A stretch of DNA of 21,242 nucleotides, taken from the NCBI GenBank assembly GCA_045577755.1, contig JAZNJA010000088.1:1-21242 (forward strand), written 5' to 3'. Position numbers and translations under genes: made by a program. Position 1 is the stretch's first letter; the number at the start of each line of letters is the position of its first letter. A model generated the notes under the pieces. It saw only the letters and a list, made by a program, of their open reading frames with translations. It had not been told where the DNA came from and searched no databases. This stretch comes from CAMEON01 sp045577755 (lineage in GTDB: Bacteria; Bacillota; Clostridia; Oscillospirales; CAG-272). Shown one piece after another: positions 7,387 through 13,465 of the stretch.

Positions 7387-7668
7387 ATGATGTTGAAGCT
7401 CAGTTTGCAGTTTTTTGCTCATAAGAAGGGTGTCGGTTCTACCAAGAACGGCCGTGATTCCGAGTCCAAGAGACTGGGTGTGAAGAAGGCTGACGGCCAG
7501 GCAGTTCTTGCCGGCAATATCATCGTCCGTCAGAGAGGTACCGCGATCCGTCCCGGCAACAACGTCGGCATCGGCTCCGATGATACCCTGTACGCTCTGA
7601 TCGACGGTCGCGTCAAGTTCGAGCACGCCACCAAGAGCAAGAAGCAGGTCAGCGTCTACGCAGACTAA
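7387..7668 (+). CDS. rpmA: 50S ribosomal protein L27 with Prp-cleavable N-terminal extension
   Basis: 93 residues as read from ATG 7387; ATG 7390 is an equally plausible start (TGGAGG ends 6 or 9 bases ahead) and gives the usual M-L-K-L beginning. The extension ends in L-S-L-Q-F-F, and mature L27 should start A-H-K-K-G-V-G-S-T-K-N-G-R-D-S, the peptide that reaches the peptidyl transferase centre. Prp cleaves after the F-F pair in known Firmicutes. The body (RLGVKKADGQ, GNIIVRQRGT, KFEH) is typical L27. The stop codon leads straight into a small hairpin ATCCC-TTC-GGGAT (7668-7680) that lacks a T-run. Confidence 0.97.
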   Translation: MMLKLSLQFFAHKKGVGSTKNGRDSESKRLGVKKADGQAVLAGNIIVRQRGTAIRPGNNVGIGSDDTLYALIDGRVKFEHATKSKKQVSVYAD

Positions 7669-7719
7669 TCCCTTCGGGATACAGTCCCAACGCCGACTCA
7701 TTCATTGCTGTAAGACCAT

Positions 7720-7776
7720 GAGATACAATCGGCACGCGAAGCGGTCATAGTCCCTTCGCGTGTCGGTGTTGATCTC
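7720..7776 (+). other. Long imperfect hairpin between rpmA and the T-box
   Basis: GAGAT (7720-7724) pairs with ATCTC (7772-7776), and CACGCGAAG (7733-7741) pairs perfectly with CTTCGCGTG (7754-7762). The arms between them (ACAATCGG against TCGGTGTTG) pair partly through G-U. The loop (7742-7753) contains CGGTCATAGTC, which is complementary to the 5' strand of T-box stem I at 7820-7830. I do not recognise it as a known RNA class. It may be a processing or antitermination structure or part of an extended valS leader. Confidence 0.5.
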
Positions 7777-7788
7777 AACCGCGTATCC

Positions 7789-7810
7789 GCGACTCTTTCG
7801 GGTCGCTTTT
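7789..7810 (+). terminator. Probable intrinsic terminator of the rplU operon
   Basis: GCGACT (7789-7794) pairs with GGTCGC (7801-7806; five Watson-Crick pairs and one G-U) around a CTTTCG loop, followed by TTTTC and then a T-rich stretch. The stem is short, so read-through into the valS leader is likely to be appreciable. No convincing promoter is visible between this point and the T-box. Confidence 0.5.
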
Positions 7811-7816
7811 CATATT

Positions 7817-8055
7817 TTCGGCTATGACCGGGAGGAGCTTTCGGAGCCTTACCCAGAGAGAGGACGGATGGTGCGAGTCCTTGTGAGGCGGAGAGCGGGT
7901 CGCCCGTGAGCCTGCGGAGATGAAGCGGGAGTTTCCCGTTAGTTTCCCCGTTTGAGCCCGTTATCGCTTATTGAGTGCGTATTTTTCGACTTCGTCGAAA
8001 AAGCGAAATCAGGTGGTACCGCGTCTTTTCGTCCTGATACGAAAGGGCGTTTTTT
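7817..8055 (+). promoter_or_regulatory. Valine T-box riboswitch controlling valS
   Basis: The T-box sequence AGGTGGTACCGCG is at 8011-8023. Stem I can be drawn in full: GGC 7820-7822 with GCC 7910-7912; a k-turn formed by TATGAC (7823-7828) and TGA (7907-7909); CGGG 7829-7832 with CCCG 7903-7906; the specifier loop; GCTTTC 7837-7842 with GAGAGC 7891-7896; GCCTTAC 7846-7852-region with GTGAGGC 7883-7889; the AGAGAG bulge (7855-7860); and GGAC/GTCC closing the distal GGTGCGAG loop. The specifier loop's 3' strand reads GG-GUC-G, so GUC (7899-7901) is a Val codon followed by the expected purine. A stem III hairpin TTTTTCGAC-TTC-GTCGAAAAA is at 7982-8002. Uncharged tRNA-Val should stabilise the antiterminator and let valS be read. 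Confidence 0.95.
8030..8055 (+). terminator. T-box attenuator terminator
   Basis: CGTCCT (8030-8035) pairs with AGGGCG (8044-8049; one G-U), followed directly by a run of six T (8050-8055) and a second T-run. It overlaps the 3' part of the antiterminator, which uses the AGGTGG and CCGC bases of the T-box sequence, so the two folds exclude each other. Confidence 0.88.
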
Positions 8056-8101
8056 GTTTTTTTGCAGTTTTTTTCAATACCTTGAAAGGAGATCATTCCA
8101 G

Positions 8102-10768
8102 ATGAATCCCAACACCGAACTCCCCAAGACCTATGCCCCGTCCGAATTTGAGGACAGGATCTACCAAAGCTGGGTGGACAAGGGCTACTTCACCGCCCAC
8201 CGCGACCCCGACAAGAAGCCCTACACCATCGTCATCCCTCCGCCCAACATCACGGGCCAGCTCCACATGGGTCACGCCCTGGACAACACCCTCCAGGATA
8301 TCCTGATCCGCTACAAGCGTATGTCGGGCTACGCCACCCTGTGGCTCCCCGGCACCGACCACGCCTCCATCGCCACCGAGGCCAAGATCGTGGAGGCCAT
8401 GCGCAAGGAGGGACTCACCAAGGAGGACCTTGGCCGTGAGAAGTTTTTGGAGCGCGCCTGGAAGTGGAAGGAGCAGTACGGCAACCGCATCATTTCCCAG
8501 CTGAAGAAGATGGGCTCCTCCTGCGACTGGAGCCGTGAGCGCTTCACCCTGGACGAGGGGTGCTCCAAGGCCGTCCGCAAGGTCTTCGGCCGTCTCTACG
8601 AGAAAGGCCTGATCTACCGCGGCGAGCGCATCATCAACTGGTGCCCCCACTGCGAGACCTCCATCTCCAACGCCGAGGTGGACTACGAGGAGCAGAACGG
8701 CCACTTCTGGCACATCCGTTACCCCCTGGTTGGAGGCGGCGGATACGTGGAGGTTGCCACCACCCGTCCCGAGACCCTGCTGGGCGATACCGCCGTGGCC
8801 GTCAACCCCGCCGACGAGCGCTACAAGGATCTCATCGGTAAGTACGTGGTCCTGCCTCTGGTGGGCCGCCGCATCCCCATCGTGGCCGACGAGCACGCCC
8901 AGCTGGACAAGGGTACCGGCTGCGTGAAGATCACCCCCGCCCATGACCCCAACGACTTCGAGGTGGGCCGCCGCTGCCACCTGCCCATGGAGGTGGTGCT
9001 GACCAACCGCGCCAAGATCACCGATAACTACCCCAAGTACGCCGGCATGGACCGCTACGAGGCCCGCAAGGCCATCGTCAATGACCTCCGCGAGGGCGGT
9101 TTCCTGGCCGAGATCGAGGACCTCAAGCACGAGGTGGGTACCTGCTACCGCTGCGGCACCACCATCGAGCCCATGATCTCCCTCCAGTGGTTCGTCCGCA
9201 TGGAGCCTCTGGCGGGGCCCGCCATCGACGCCGTCCGCGAGGGCAAGACCCGCTTCGTCCCCGAGAGATTTGACAAGAACTACTTCCACTGGATGGAGAA
9301 CAGCCAGGATTGGTGCATCTCCCGTCAGCTCTGGTGGGGTCATCGCATTCCCGCCTACTACTGCGACGTCTGCGGCCACGTGGAGGTGGCTCCCGACGGC
9401 TGTACCGCCTGCCCCAAGTGCGGCGGCTCCGTGACCCAGGATCCCGATACCCTGGACACCTGGTTCTCCTCCGCTCTCTGGCCCTTCTCTACCCTAGGCT
9501 GGCCCGACGAGACCGAGGATCTGGCTTACTTCTACCCCACCAACACCCTGGTCACGGGCTACGACATCATCACCTTCTGGGTCTCCCGCATGATCTTCTC
9601 GGCTCTGGAGTACACGGGTGAGGTGCCCTTTGATACCGTCCTGATCCACGGTCTGGTGCGCGACGCCCAGGGCCGCAAGATGTCCAAGTCTCTGGGCAAC
9701 GGCATCGATCCCCTGGAGATCATTGCCAACTACGGTGCCGATGCCCTCCGCTTCGCGCTGGCTACGGGTAACTCCCCCGGAAACGATATGCGCTTCTCGG
9801 ACGAGAAGATCGAGGCCGCCCGTAACTTTGCCAACAAGCTGTGGAACGCCTCCCGCTTCGTCCGCATGAACCTCACCATCGACGAGATCCACCTCCCCGA
9901 GGCTGACAAGCTGGCTCCCGAGGACAAGTGGCTCCTCAACGGCTTCAACGAGCTGGCCGCCCGCGTCAACTCCAACCTGGATAAGTACGAGCTGGGCGTG
10001 GCTCTGGGCGCTCTGTACGACTTCACCTGGGACGTCTTCTGCGACTGGTACATCGAGCTGGCCAAGTCCCGCCTCAGCGAGAAGGACACAGAGGCAAGCC
10101 TCCAGCAGAACCTGGTCTGCCAGAACGTGATTTCCTACGTCCTCAACGGCATCCTGAAGCTGCTCCATCCCTTCATGCCCTTCATCACCGAGGAGATCTT
10201 CGCCTCCCTGCCCACCCTGGCCGGTGACGCCGAGAGCATCATGATCTCCACCTATCCCACCTACGACGAGTCCCTGTCCTATCCCGCCGAGGCCGCCGAG
10301 ATGGAGCGCATCATCGAGCTGATCCGCGCCATCCGCAACCGCAGAAGCGAGATGAACATTGCTCCCTCCCGTAAGGCCGCCCTGTTCATTGAGACCAAGT
10401 ACGTGGACACCTTCCACGCCGGCACCGCCCCCTTCTTTGCCCGTCTGGCCTCCGCCGGTGAGATGACCGTGGCTGAGAAGTTCGACGAGTCCGTGGTCTC
10501 CGCCGACACCGCCGTGCAGGTCATCACCCCCTCTGCCACCGCCTACCTGCCTCTGGCCGATCTCATCGACTTTGAGAAGGAGAAGGCTCGCCTTGCCTCC
10601 GAGATCGCCAAGCTGGAGGGTGAGGTCAAGCGCCTGGAGGGCAAGCTGGGCAACGCGGGCTTCGTGGCCAAGGCTCCCGCCGCCGTGGTCGAGGCCGAGC
10701 GCGCCAAGCTGGCCGCCGCGCAGGAGAAGCTGGGGGCTACCCGGGCTGCGCTTTCTAAGCTGGGTTGA
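8102..10768 (+). CDS. valS: Valyl-tRNA synthetase
   Basis: 888 residues, the usual bacterial size, once the start is set at ATG 8102, which has AAAGGAG at 8085-8091. The in-frame ATG at 7952 lies inside the riboswitch and is rejected. It is a class Ia enzyme that charges tRNA-Val. HIGH-type motif H-M-G-H at 55-58 follows PPNITGQL; K-M-S-K-S is at 526-530. The CP1 editing domain between them carries the TTRPETLLGDTAVAV segment, and a Cys-rich pair (CDVCG, CPKCGG) lies after it, probably binding zinc. An anticodon-binding helical domain follows, and the C-terminus is a ~65-residue Ala/Glu/Lys coiled coil typical of ValRS. Regulated by the GUC-specifier T-box upstream. Confidence 0.98.
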   Translation: MNPNTELPKTYAPSEFEDRIYQSWVDKGYFTAHRDPDKKPYTIVIPPPNITGQLHMGHALDNTLQDILIRYKRMSGYATLWLPGTDHASIATEAKIVEAMRKEGLTKEDLGREKFLERAWKWKEQYGNRIISQLKKMGSSCDWSRERFTLDEGCSKAVRKVFGRLYEKGLIYRGERIINWCPHCETSISNAEVDYEEQNGHFWHIRYPLVGGGGYVEVATTRPETLLGDTAVAVNPADERYKDLIGKYVVLPLVGRRIPIVADEHAQLDKGTGCVKITPAHDPNDFEVGRRCHLPMEVVLTNRAKITDNYPKYAGMDRYEARKAIVNDLREGGFLAEIEDLKHEVGTCYRCGTTIEPMISLQWFVRMEPLAGPAIDAVREGKTRFVPERFDKNYFHWMENSQDWCISRQLWWGHRIPAYYCDVCGHVEVAPDGCTACPKCGGSVTQDPDTLDTWFSSALWPFSTLGWPDETEDLAYFYPTNTLVTGYDIITFWVSRMIFSALEYTGEVPFDTVLIHGLVRDAQGRKMSKSLGNGIDPLEIIANYGADALRFALATGNSPGNDMRFSDEKIEAARNFANKLWNASRFVRMNLTIDEIHLPEADKLAPEDKWLLNGFNELAARVNSNLDKYELGVALGALYDFTWDVFCDWYIELAKSRLSEKDTEASLQQNLVCQNVISYVLNGILKLLHPFMPFITEEIFASLPTLAGDAESIMISTYPTYDESLSYPAEAAEMERIIELIRAIRNRRSEMNIAPSRKAALFIETKYVDTFHAGTAPFFARLASAGEMTVAEKFDESVVSADTAVQVITPSATAYLPLADLIDFEKEKARLASEIAKLEGEVKRLEGKLGNAGFVAKAPAAVVEAERAKLAAAQEKLGATRAALSKLG

Positions 10769-10878
10769 TTTTTCATTGATACATCACGAATATTCCCCTC
10801 GCGGAGAAGGAGCACAGGCTTGAAGGCTCCCCATCCGCGGGCGGGATTTCGGGATGCCCACCCCTGAAAGGAGACACC

Positions 10879-11817
10879 ATGAAGCATCTGATCACCGCGA
10901 TCCTCTTGTGTCTGTGCGCCCTCCTTTTGACAGGGTGCGACGATCTGATAGAGCCCTCTGACCCCACTCCGAGCGATACCGCCGAGGAGTCCAAGCCCCC
11001 GCTGTTCGACTTTATCCCCACCGAGCCCGCCCCCACCATCACCGCCGAGGGCACCGGGCACACCCACGTCTTCGAGGACGATCACTACTGCACCTCCTGC
11101 AACGCCATGGTGCAGAAAAATCGGGACGGCTCCTTTTCGGTCACCGAGTGGGACACCGATACCCGCATCGAGTATGATGCCGACGGCAAGGTGACCGCGC
11201 GGATCTACTGGGTCACCAATTACTATGAAAACGGTGACGTCAGGCTGGTCAGCTACTACCGCAACGGGATGCTGACCGAGGAGCATCACTACGAGATCCA
11301 CGAGGAGACCGAGCACAGCACGATCTACGTCAAAAAGGAGATCCTGTACGGTGAGGACGGCGGGCAGACGGTCCGCTACTACCATCCTCTTCACGATTAC
11401 ATTACCGTTGCCGAGCACTATGACGGGGCAGGGAATCTCACCATGACCGAGCGCTTCGAGTGTGAGGTCAGCGGCAAGGGACGGGTGATGAAGCGGGTCT
11501 GCTACCGCGACGGCGTGCTGTTCTGCGTGGAGGAGTATTTCTCGGATCCCAACACCTATCGCCACCAAGAGAGTGAGATCCTCTACGCTCCCGACGGCAG
11601 CATAGAGGAGGAATACGCCTTTACCTACGCATACAACAGCCTGGATCAGGTGACCCGCATGACCGTCACCCGCAACGGTGCTCTCCATCTGGAGGCCTAC
11701 TACACCTGCGATGCCAAGGGGTGCTACTACTGCTACCGCGAGGTGACCTACACCAGCGACGGAAAGGTAGAGAAGGACACCTATCTGGATCTTTACGGCG
11801 CGGAGATCCGTGACTAA
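10879..11817 (+). CDS. Lipoprotein of unknown function with repeated YD/MORN-like strand pairs
   Basis: 312 residues with a lipoprotein signal peptide: K-H, hydrophobic core, lipobox L-T-G-C with Cys20. A Pro/Thr/Glu-rich tether (about 21-58) is followed by a small H-T-H-x-F-x(6)-C-x2-C cluster (about 61-77) that could bind a metal ion. The rest is made of Tyr-rich strand pairs such as EYDADGKVTARIYW, YYENGDVRLVSYY and YRNGMLTEEHHYE. These resemble the YD/antitoxin YwqK-type or MORN-like repeats that build extended beta sheets. It should be anchored on the outer face of the cell membrane. AAAGGAG lies a few bases before ATG. The 110-base gap from valS holds a CGCGGA...TCCGCG hairpin (about 10804-10842) and no clear promoter. 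No function is assigned. Confidence 0.78.
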   Translation: MKHLITAILLCLCALLLTGCDDLIEPSDPTPSDTAEESKPPLFDFIPTEPAPTITAEGTGHTHVFEDDHYCTSCNAMVQKNRDGSFSVTEWDTDTRIEYDADGKVTARIYWVTNYYENGDVRLVSYYRNGMLTEEHHYEIHEETEHSTIYVKKEILYGEDGGQTVRYYHPLHDYITVAEHYDGAGNLTMTERFECEVSGKGRVMKRVCYRDGVLFCVEEYFSDPNTYRHQESEILYAPDGSIEEEYAFTYAYNSLDQVTRMTVTRNGALHLEAYYTCDAKGCYYCYREVTYTSDGKVEKDTYLDLYGAEIRD

Positions 11818-11841
11818 GATCCACCGCATTTTTGAAAATCG

Positions 11842-11881
11842 AAAACGCGTCTCTTGCCCTGTGGAACAAGAGGCGCGTTTT
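11842..11881. terminator. Bidirectional terminator between convergent genes
   Basis: AAAACGCGTCTCTTG (11842-11856) pairs with CAAGAGGCGCGTTTT (11867-11881): 15 pairs with one G-U and a 10-base loop. It has A-run on the left and T-run on the right, so it works in both directions. It lies between the lipoprotein gene (plus) and the RHH gene (minus). Confidence 0.92.
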
Positions 11882-11897
11882 GTGCGGATTACTCGGT

Positions 11898-12311
11898 TTA
11901 TTTCAGTCCGTAATGGGCCTTGACGGAATCGGAGCAGACGACCTTCCCTTTGACCTTGATGCTCTCCACCGTGGCGAAGAGCTTTTCCTCGTCACAGCTC
12001 TGATCCACCGTCAGAACGCCGTACCCCGCCAGTTTGATCCGCTCCCCCGCTTGGTACATGGCGTCCACCTCCTTGGCGGACAAGCCGGATACGCCGATGA
12101 ACCAGCCGGTCTCCCCGTTTCGCGGGTGGGCGTTGCGCTCAATGATGCCATCGATCACCGACCGCTCCTCCCGCAGAAGCTCCCGCACCGCCTGATTGAT
12201 GAAATCACTGCGGTTGGAGTAGTACCCGTTGTCCACCAGCAGGTCGATCCGGGACAGGGTGGAGGTGTTGATATTCACCGATACCTTTTCGCTGAGATTT
12301 TCGTTGGACAT
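11898..12311 (-). CDS. Ribbon-helix-helix (CopG/Arc-type) transcriptional regulator
   Basis: 137 residues from ATG 12311, which has AAGGAGG a few bases ahead. A much longer open frame runs upstream across the divergent gene but has no support. Residues 8-49 form the RHH fold: beta strand EKVSVNINTS, helix LSRIDLLVDNG, the turn Y-S-N-R-S-D, and helix FINQAVRELLREE. Such proteins bind DNA as dimers through the paired strands. The remaining ~75 residues (GWFIGVSGLSAKEV..., ending VESIKVKGKVVCSDSVKAHYG) are a short, strand-rich domain of unknown role, possibly for oligomerisation or ligand sensing. A perfect -35/-10 and a palindromic site at the expected transcript start suggest that it represses itself. 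Divergent from a polysaccharide deacetylase. Confidence 0.85.
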   Translation of the reverse strand: MSNENLSEKVSVNINTSTLSRIDLLVDNGYYSNRSDFINQAVRELLREERSVIDGIIERNAHPRNGETGWFIGVSGLSAKEVDAMYQAGERIKLAGYGVLTVDQSCDEEKLFATVESIKVKGKVVCSDSVKAHYGLK

Positions 12312-12327
12312 ATTGCGTCCTCCTTGT

Positions 12328-12360
12328 AGCATATATATGCTCCAGATAGAGCATATATGT
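12328..12360. promoter_or_regulatory. Operator-like inverted repeats downstream of the RHH -10 box
   Basis: Two GCATATAT-containing sites: a perfect 14-bp palindrome AGCATATATATGCT (12328-12341) and GAGCATATATGT (12349-12360). ATATATGCTC (12333-12342) and GAGCATATAT (12349-12358) form a perfect 10-bp dyad around 6 bases. The block abuts the -10 box (12361-12366) and covers the expected start point, the classic place for autorepression by a dimeric RHH protein. Confidence 0.72.
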
Positions 12361-12389
12361 ATTATACCATAAGCGTTCCATTTTGTCAA
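12361..12389 (-). promoter_or_regulatory. Perfect consensus promoter of the RHH regulator gene
   Basis: On the minus strand TTGACA (12389-12384), 17 bases, TATAAT (12366-12361): a 12 of 12 match. A leader of about 40 bases to ATG 12311 contains the operator-like repeats and an AAGGAGG ribosome binding site. Confidence 0.92.
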
Positions 12390-12428
12390 GTCAGAAAAAA
12401 CCGTATAACAGAAAGGAAAGAACCCACC

Positions 12429-13280
12429 ATGATGATGTACATGCTTTTCCCCGATGCCAAGCGCAAGGCCCTCACCTTCTCCTACGACGACGGCGTGGAG
12501 CAGGATATCCGCCTCATGGAGATCTTCAACAAGCACGGCCTCAAGGGCACCTTCAACCTCAACGGCGAGCCTTTGCAGACCGCCGAGTACACCTGGCCCG
12601 AGGGCACCATCCACCGCCGCATGGGCTACAAGAAGGCCCTGGAGAGCTACGGCGGCGAGCTGGGCCGTAACCACGAGATCGCCATCCACGGCTACACCCA
12701 CCCCTTCCTGGACCGTGTCCCCCGTCCCATCGCCAATTACGAGGTGGCCAAGGACCGCGAGGCGCTGGAGAAGCTCTTTGACCGCCTCATCCGCGGCTGT
12801 GCCTACCCCATGGGCACCTTCAGCGACATGACGGTGGAGGTCCTCCGCGACAACGATATCGCCTACGCCCGCACCACGGTATCCACGGGTAACTTCTCCA
12901 TCCCCACCGACTGGCTCCGTATGCCCGCCACCTGTCACCACAACGACCAGCGTCTCTTCGACCTGGCCGAGAGGTTCGTGAGCGGTCAGCCCAACGGGTG
13001 GGATACCCCCTGGCTCTTCTACGTCTGGGGCCACGCCTACGAGTTCGACGCCAACAACAACTGGGACCGCATCGAGAGCTTCTGCGAGAAGGTCGGCGGC
13101 CGCGACGACGTCTGGTACGCCACCAATATGGAGGTCTACGAGTACGTGGAGGCCTACCGCGCCCTGCACTTCTCGGTGGAGGGTAGGTTCGTCCGTAATC
13201 CCTCGGCCATTCCCGTGTGGTTCGAGTACGCGGGGGTGACCTGCTGTGTTCTGCCCGGGGAGACTAAGAAATTCCGTTGA
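12429..13280 (+). CDS. Polysaccharide deacetylase (NodB homology, carbohydrate esterase 4-like), cytoplasmic
   Basis: 283 residues. NodB motif 1 is TFSYDDG at 16-22 (catalytic base Asp20 and metal ligand Asp21); motif 2 is H-G-Y-T-H at 87-91 (metal ligands His87 and His91); later motifs are AYPMGTFSD (about 122-130), ARTTVST and the C-terminal WGHAYEF, whose His is a candidate acid. The family hydrolyses N- or O-acetyl groups on sugars. There is no signal peptide, so it probably acts on a cytoplasmic sugar or oligosaccharide, which suits a strain that imports hexosamine glycans. Three Met codons open the frame (12429, 12432, 12435); the AAAGGAAAG site at 12412-12420 favours one of them. The in-frame ATG at 12357 overlaps the RHH promoter and is rejected. 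Confidence 0.88.
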   Translation: MMMYMLFPDAKRKALTFSYDDGVEQDIRLMEIFNKHGLKGTFNLNGEPLQTAEYTWPEGTIHRRMGYKKALESYGGELGRNHEIAIHGYTHPFLDRVPRPIANYEVAKDREALEKLFDRLIRGCAYPMGTFSDMTVEVLRDNDIAYARTTVSTGNFSIPTDWLRMPATCHHNDQRLFDLAERFVSGQPNGWDTPWLFYVWGHAYEFDANNNWDRIESFCEKVGGRDDVWYATNMEVYEYVEAYRALHFSVEGRFVRNPSAIPVWFEYAGVTCCVLPGETKKFR

Positions 13281-13430
13281 ATTTCGGGTTTCCGACCTCC
13301 TGCTCAGGCAGAGTGAACACTCTTCGGGATGGTTTTATATCGAGCAAGTACCCGCGCTTCAAACCAAATTTGCCCGTGATTCTCCCCGCCGGGTATCCTG
13401 ATGAGCCTCAATCGCGATTATCCGCAAAAA

Positions 13431-13465
13431 ATCCCGCAGAGCCAACGCCCTGCGGGATACTTTTT
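13431..13465. terminator. Bidirectional terminator between the deacetylase gene and prfC
   Basis: ATCCCGCAG (13431-13439) pairs with CTGCGGGAT (13450-13458) around a 10-base loop. T5 follows on the plus strand (13461-13465) and A6 precedes it, giving a T-run on the minus strand. The prfC stop codon lies inside the right-hand T-tract. The 150 bases between the deacetylase stop and this hairpin show no gene or clear signal. Confidence 0.88.

Noticed and set aside
7701..7729. Possible promoter TTCATT-17-TACAAT for the valS leader
   Set aside because: The -35 matches at only three of six positions and the start would fall within the hairpin at 7720-7776.
7952..8101. 50-residue N-terminal extension of ValRS from ATG 7952
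   Set aside because: It would be translated from the T-box and its terminator; ATG 8102 has a proper AAAGGAG site and gives the normal ValRS start.
12328..12360. CRISPR-like or microsatellite reading of the GCATATAT repeats
   Set aside because: Only two short sites with no spacers of regular size; the promoter context fits an operator better.
12383..12409. Possible plus-strand promoter TTGTCA-15-TATAAC for the deacetylase
   Set aside because: The spacer is short and the start point would fall inside the ribosome binding site, leaving about 13 bases of leader. It remains unproven; the true promoter was not found.
12312..13169. Long upstream extension of the RHH frame on the minus strand
   Set aside because: It runs antisense through the deacetylase and across the promoter and operator; ATG 12311 has AAGGAGG and gives the RHH fold at the N-terminus.
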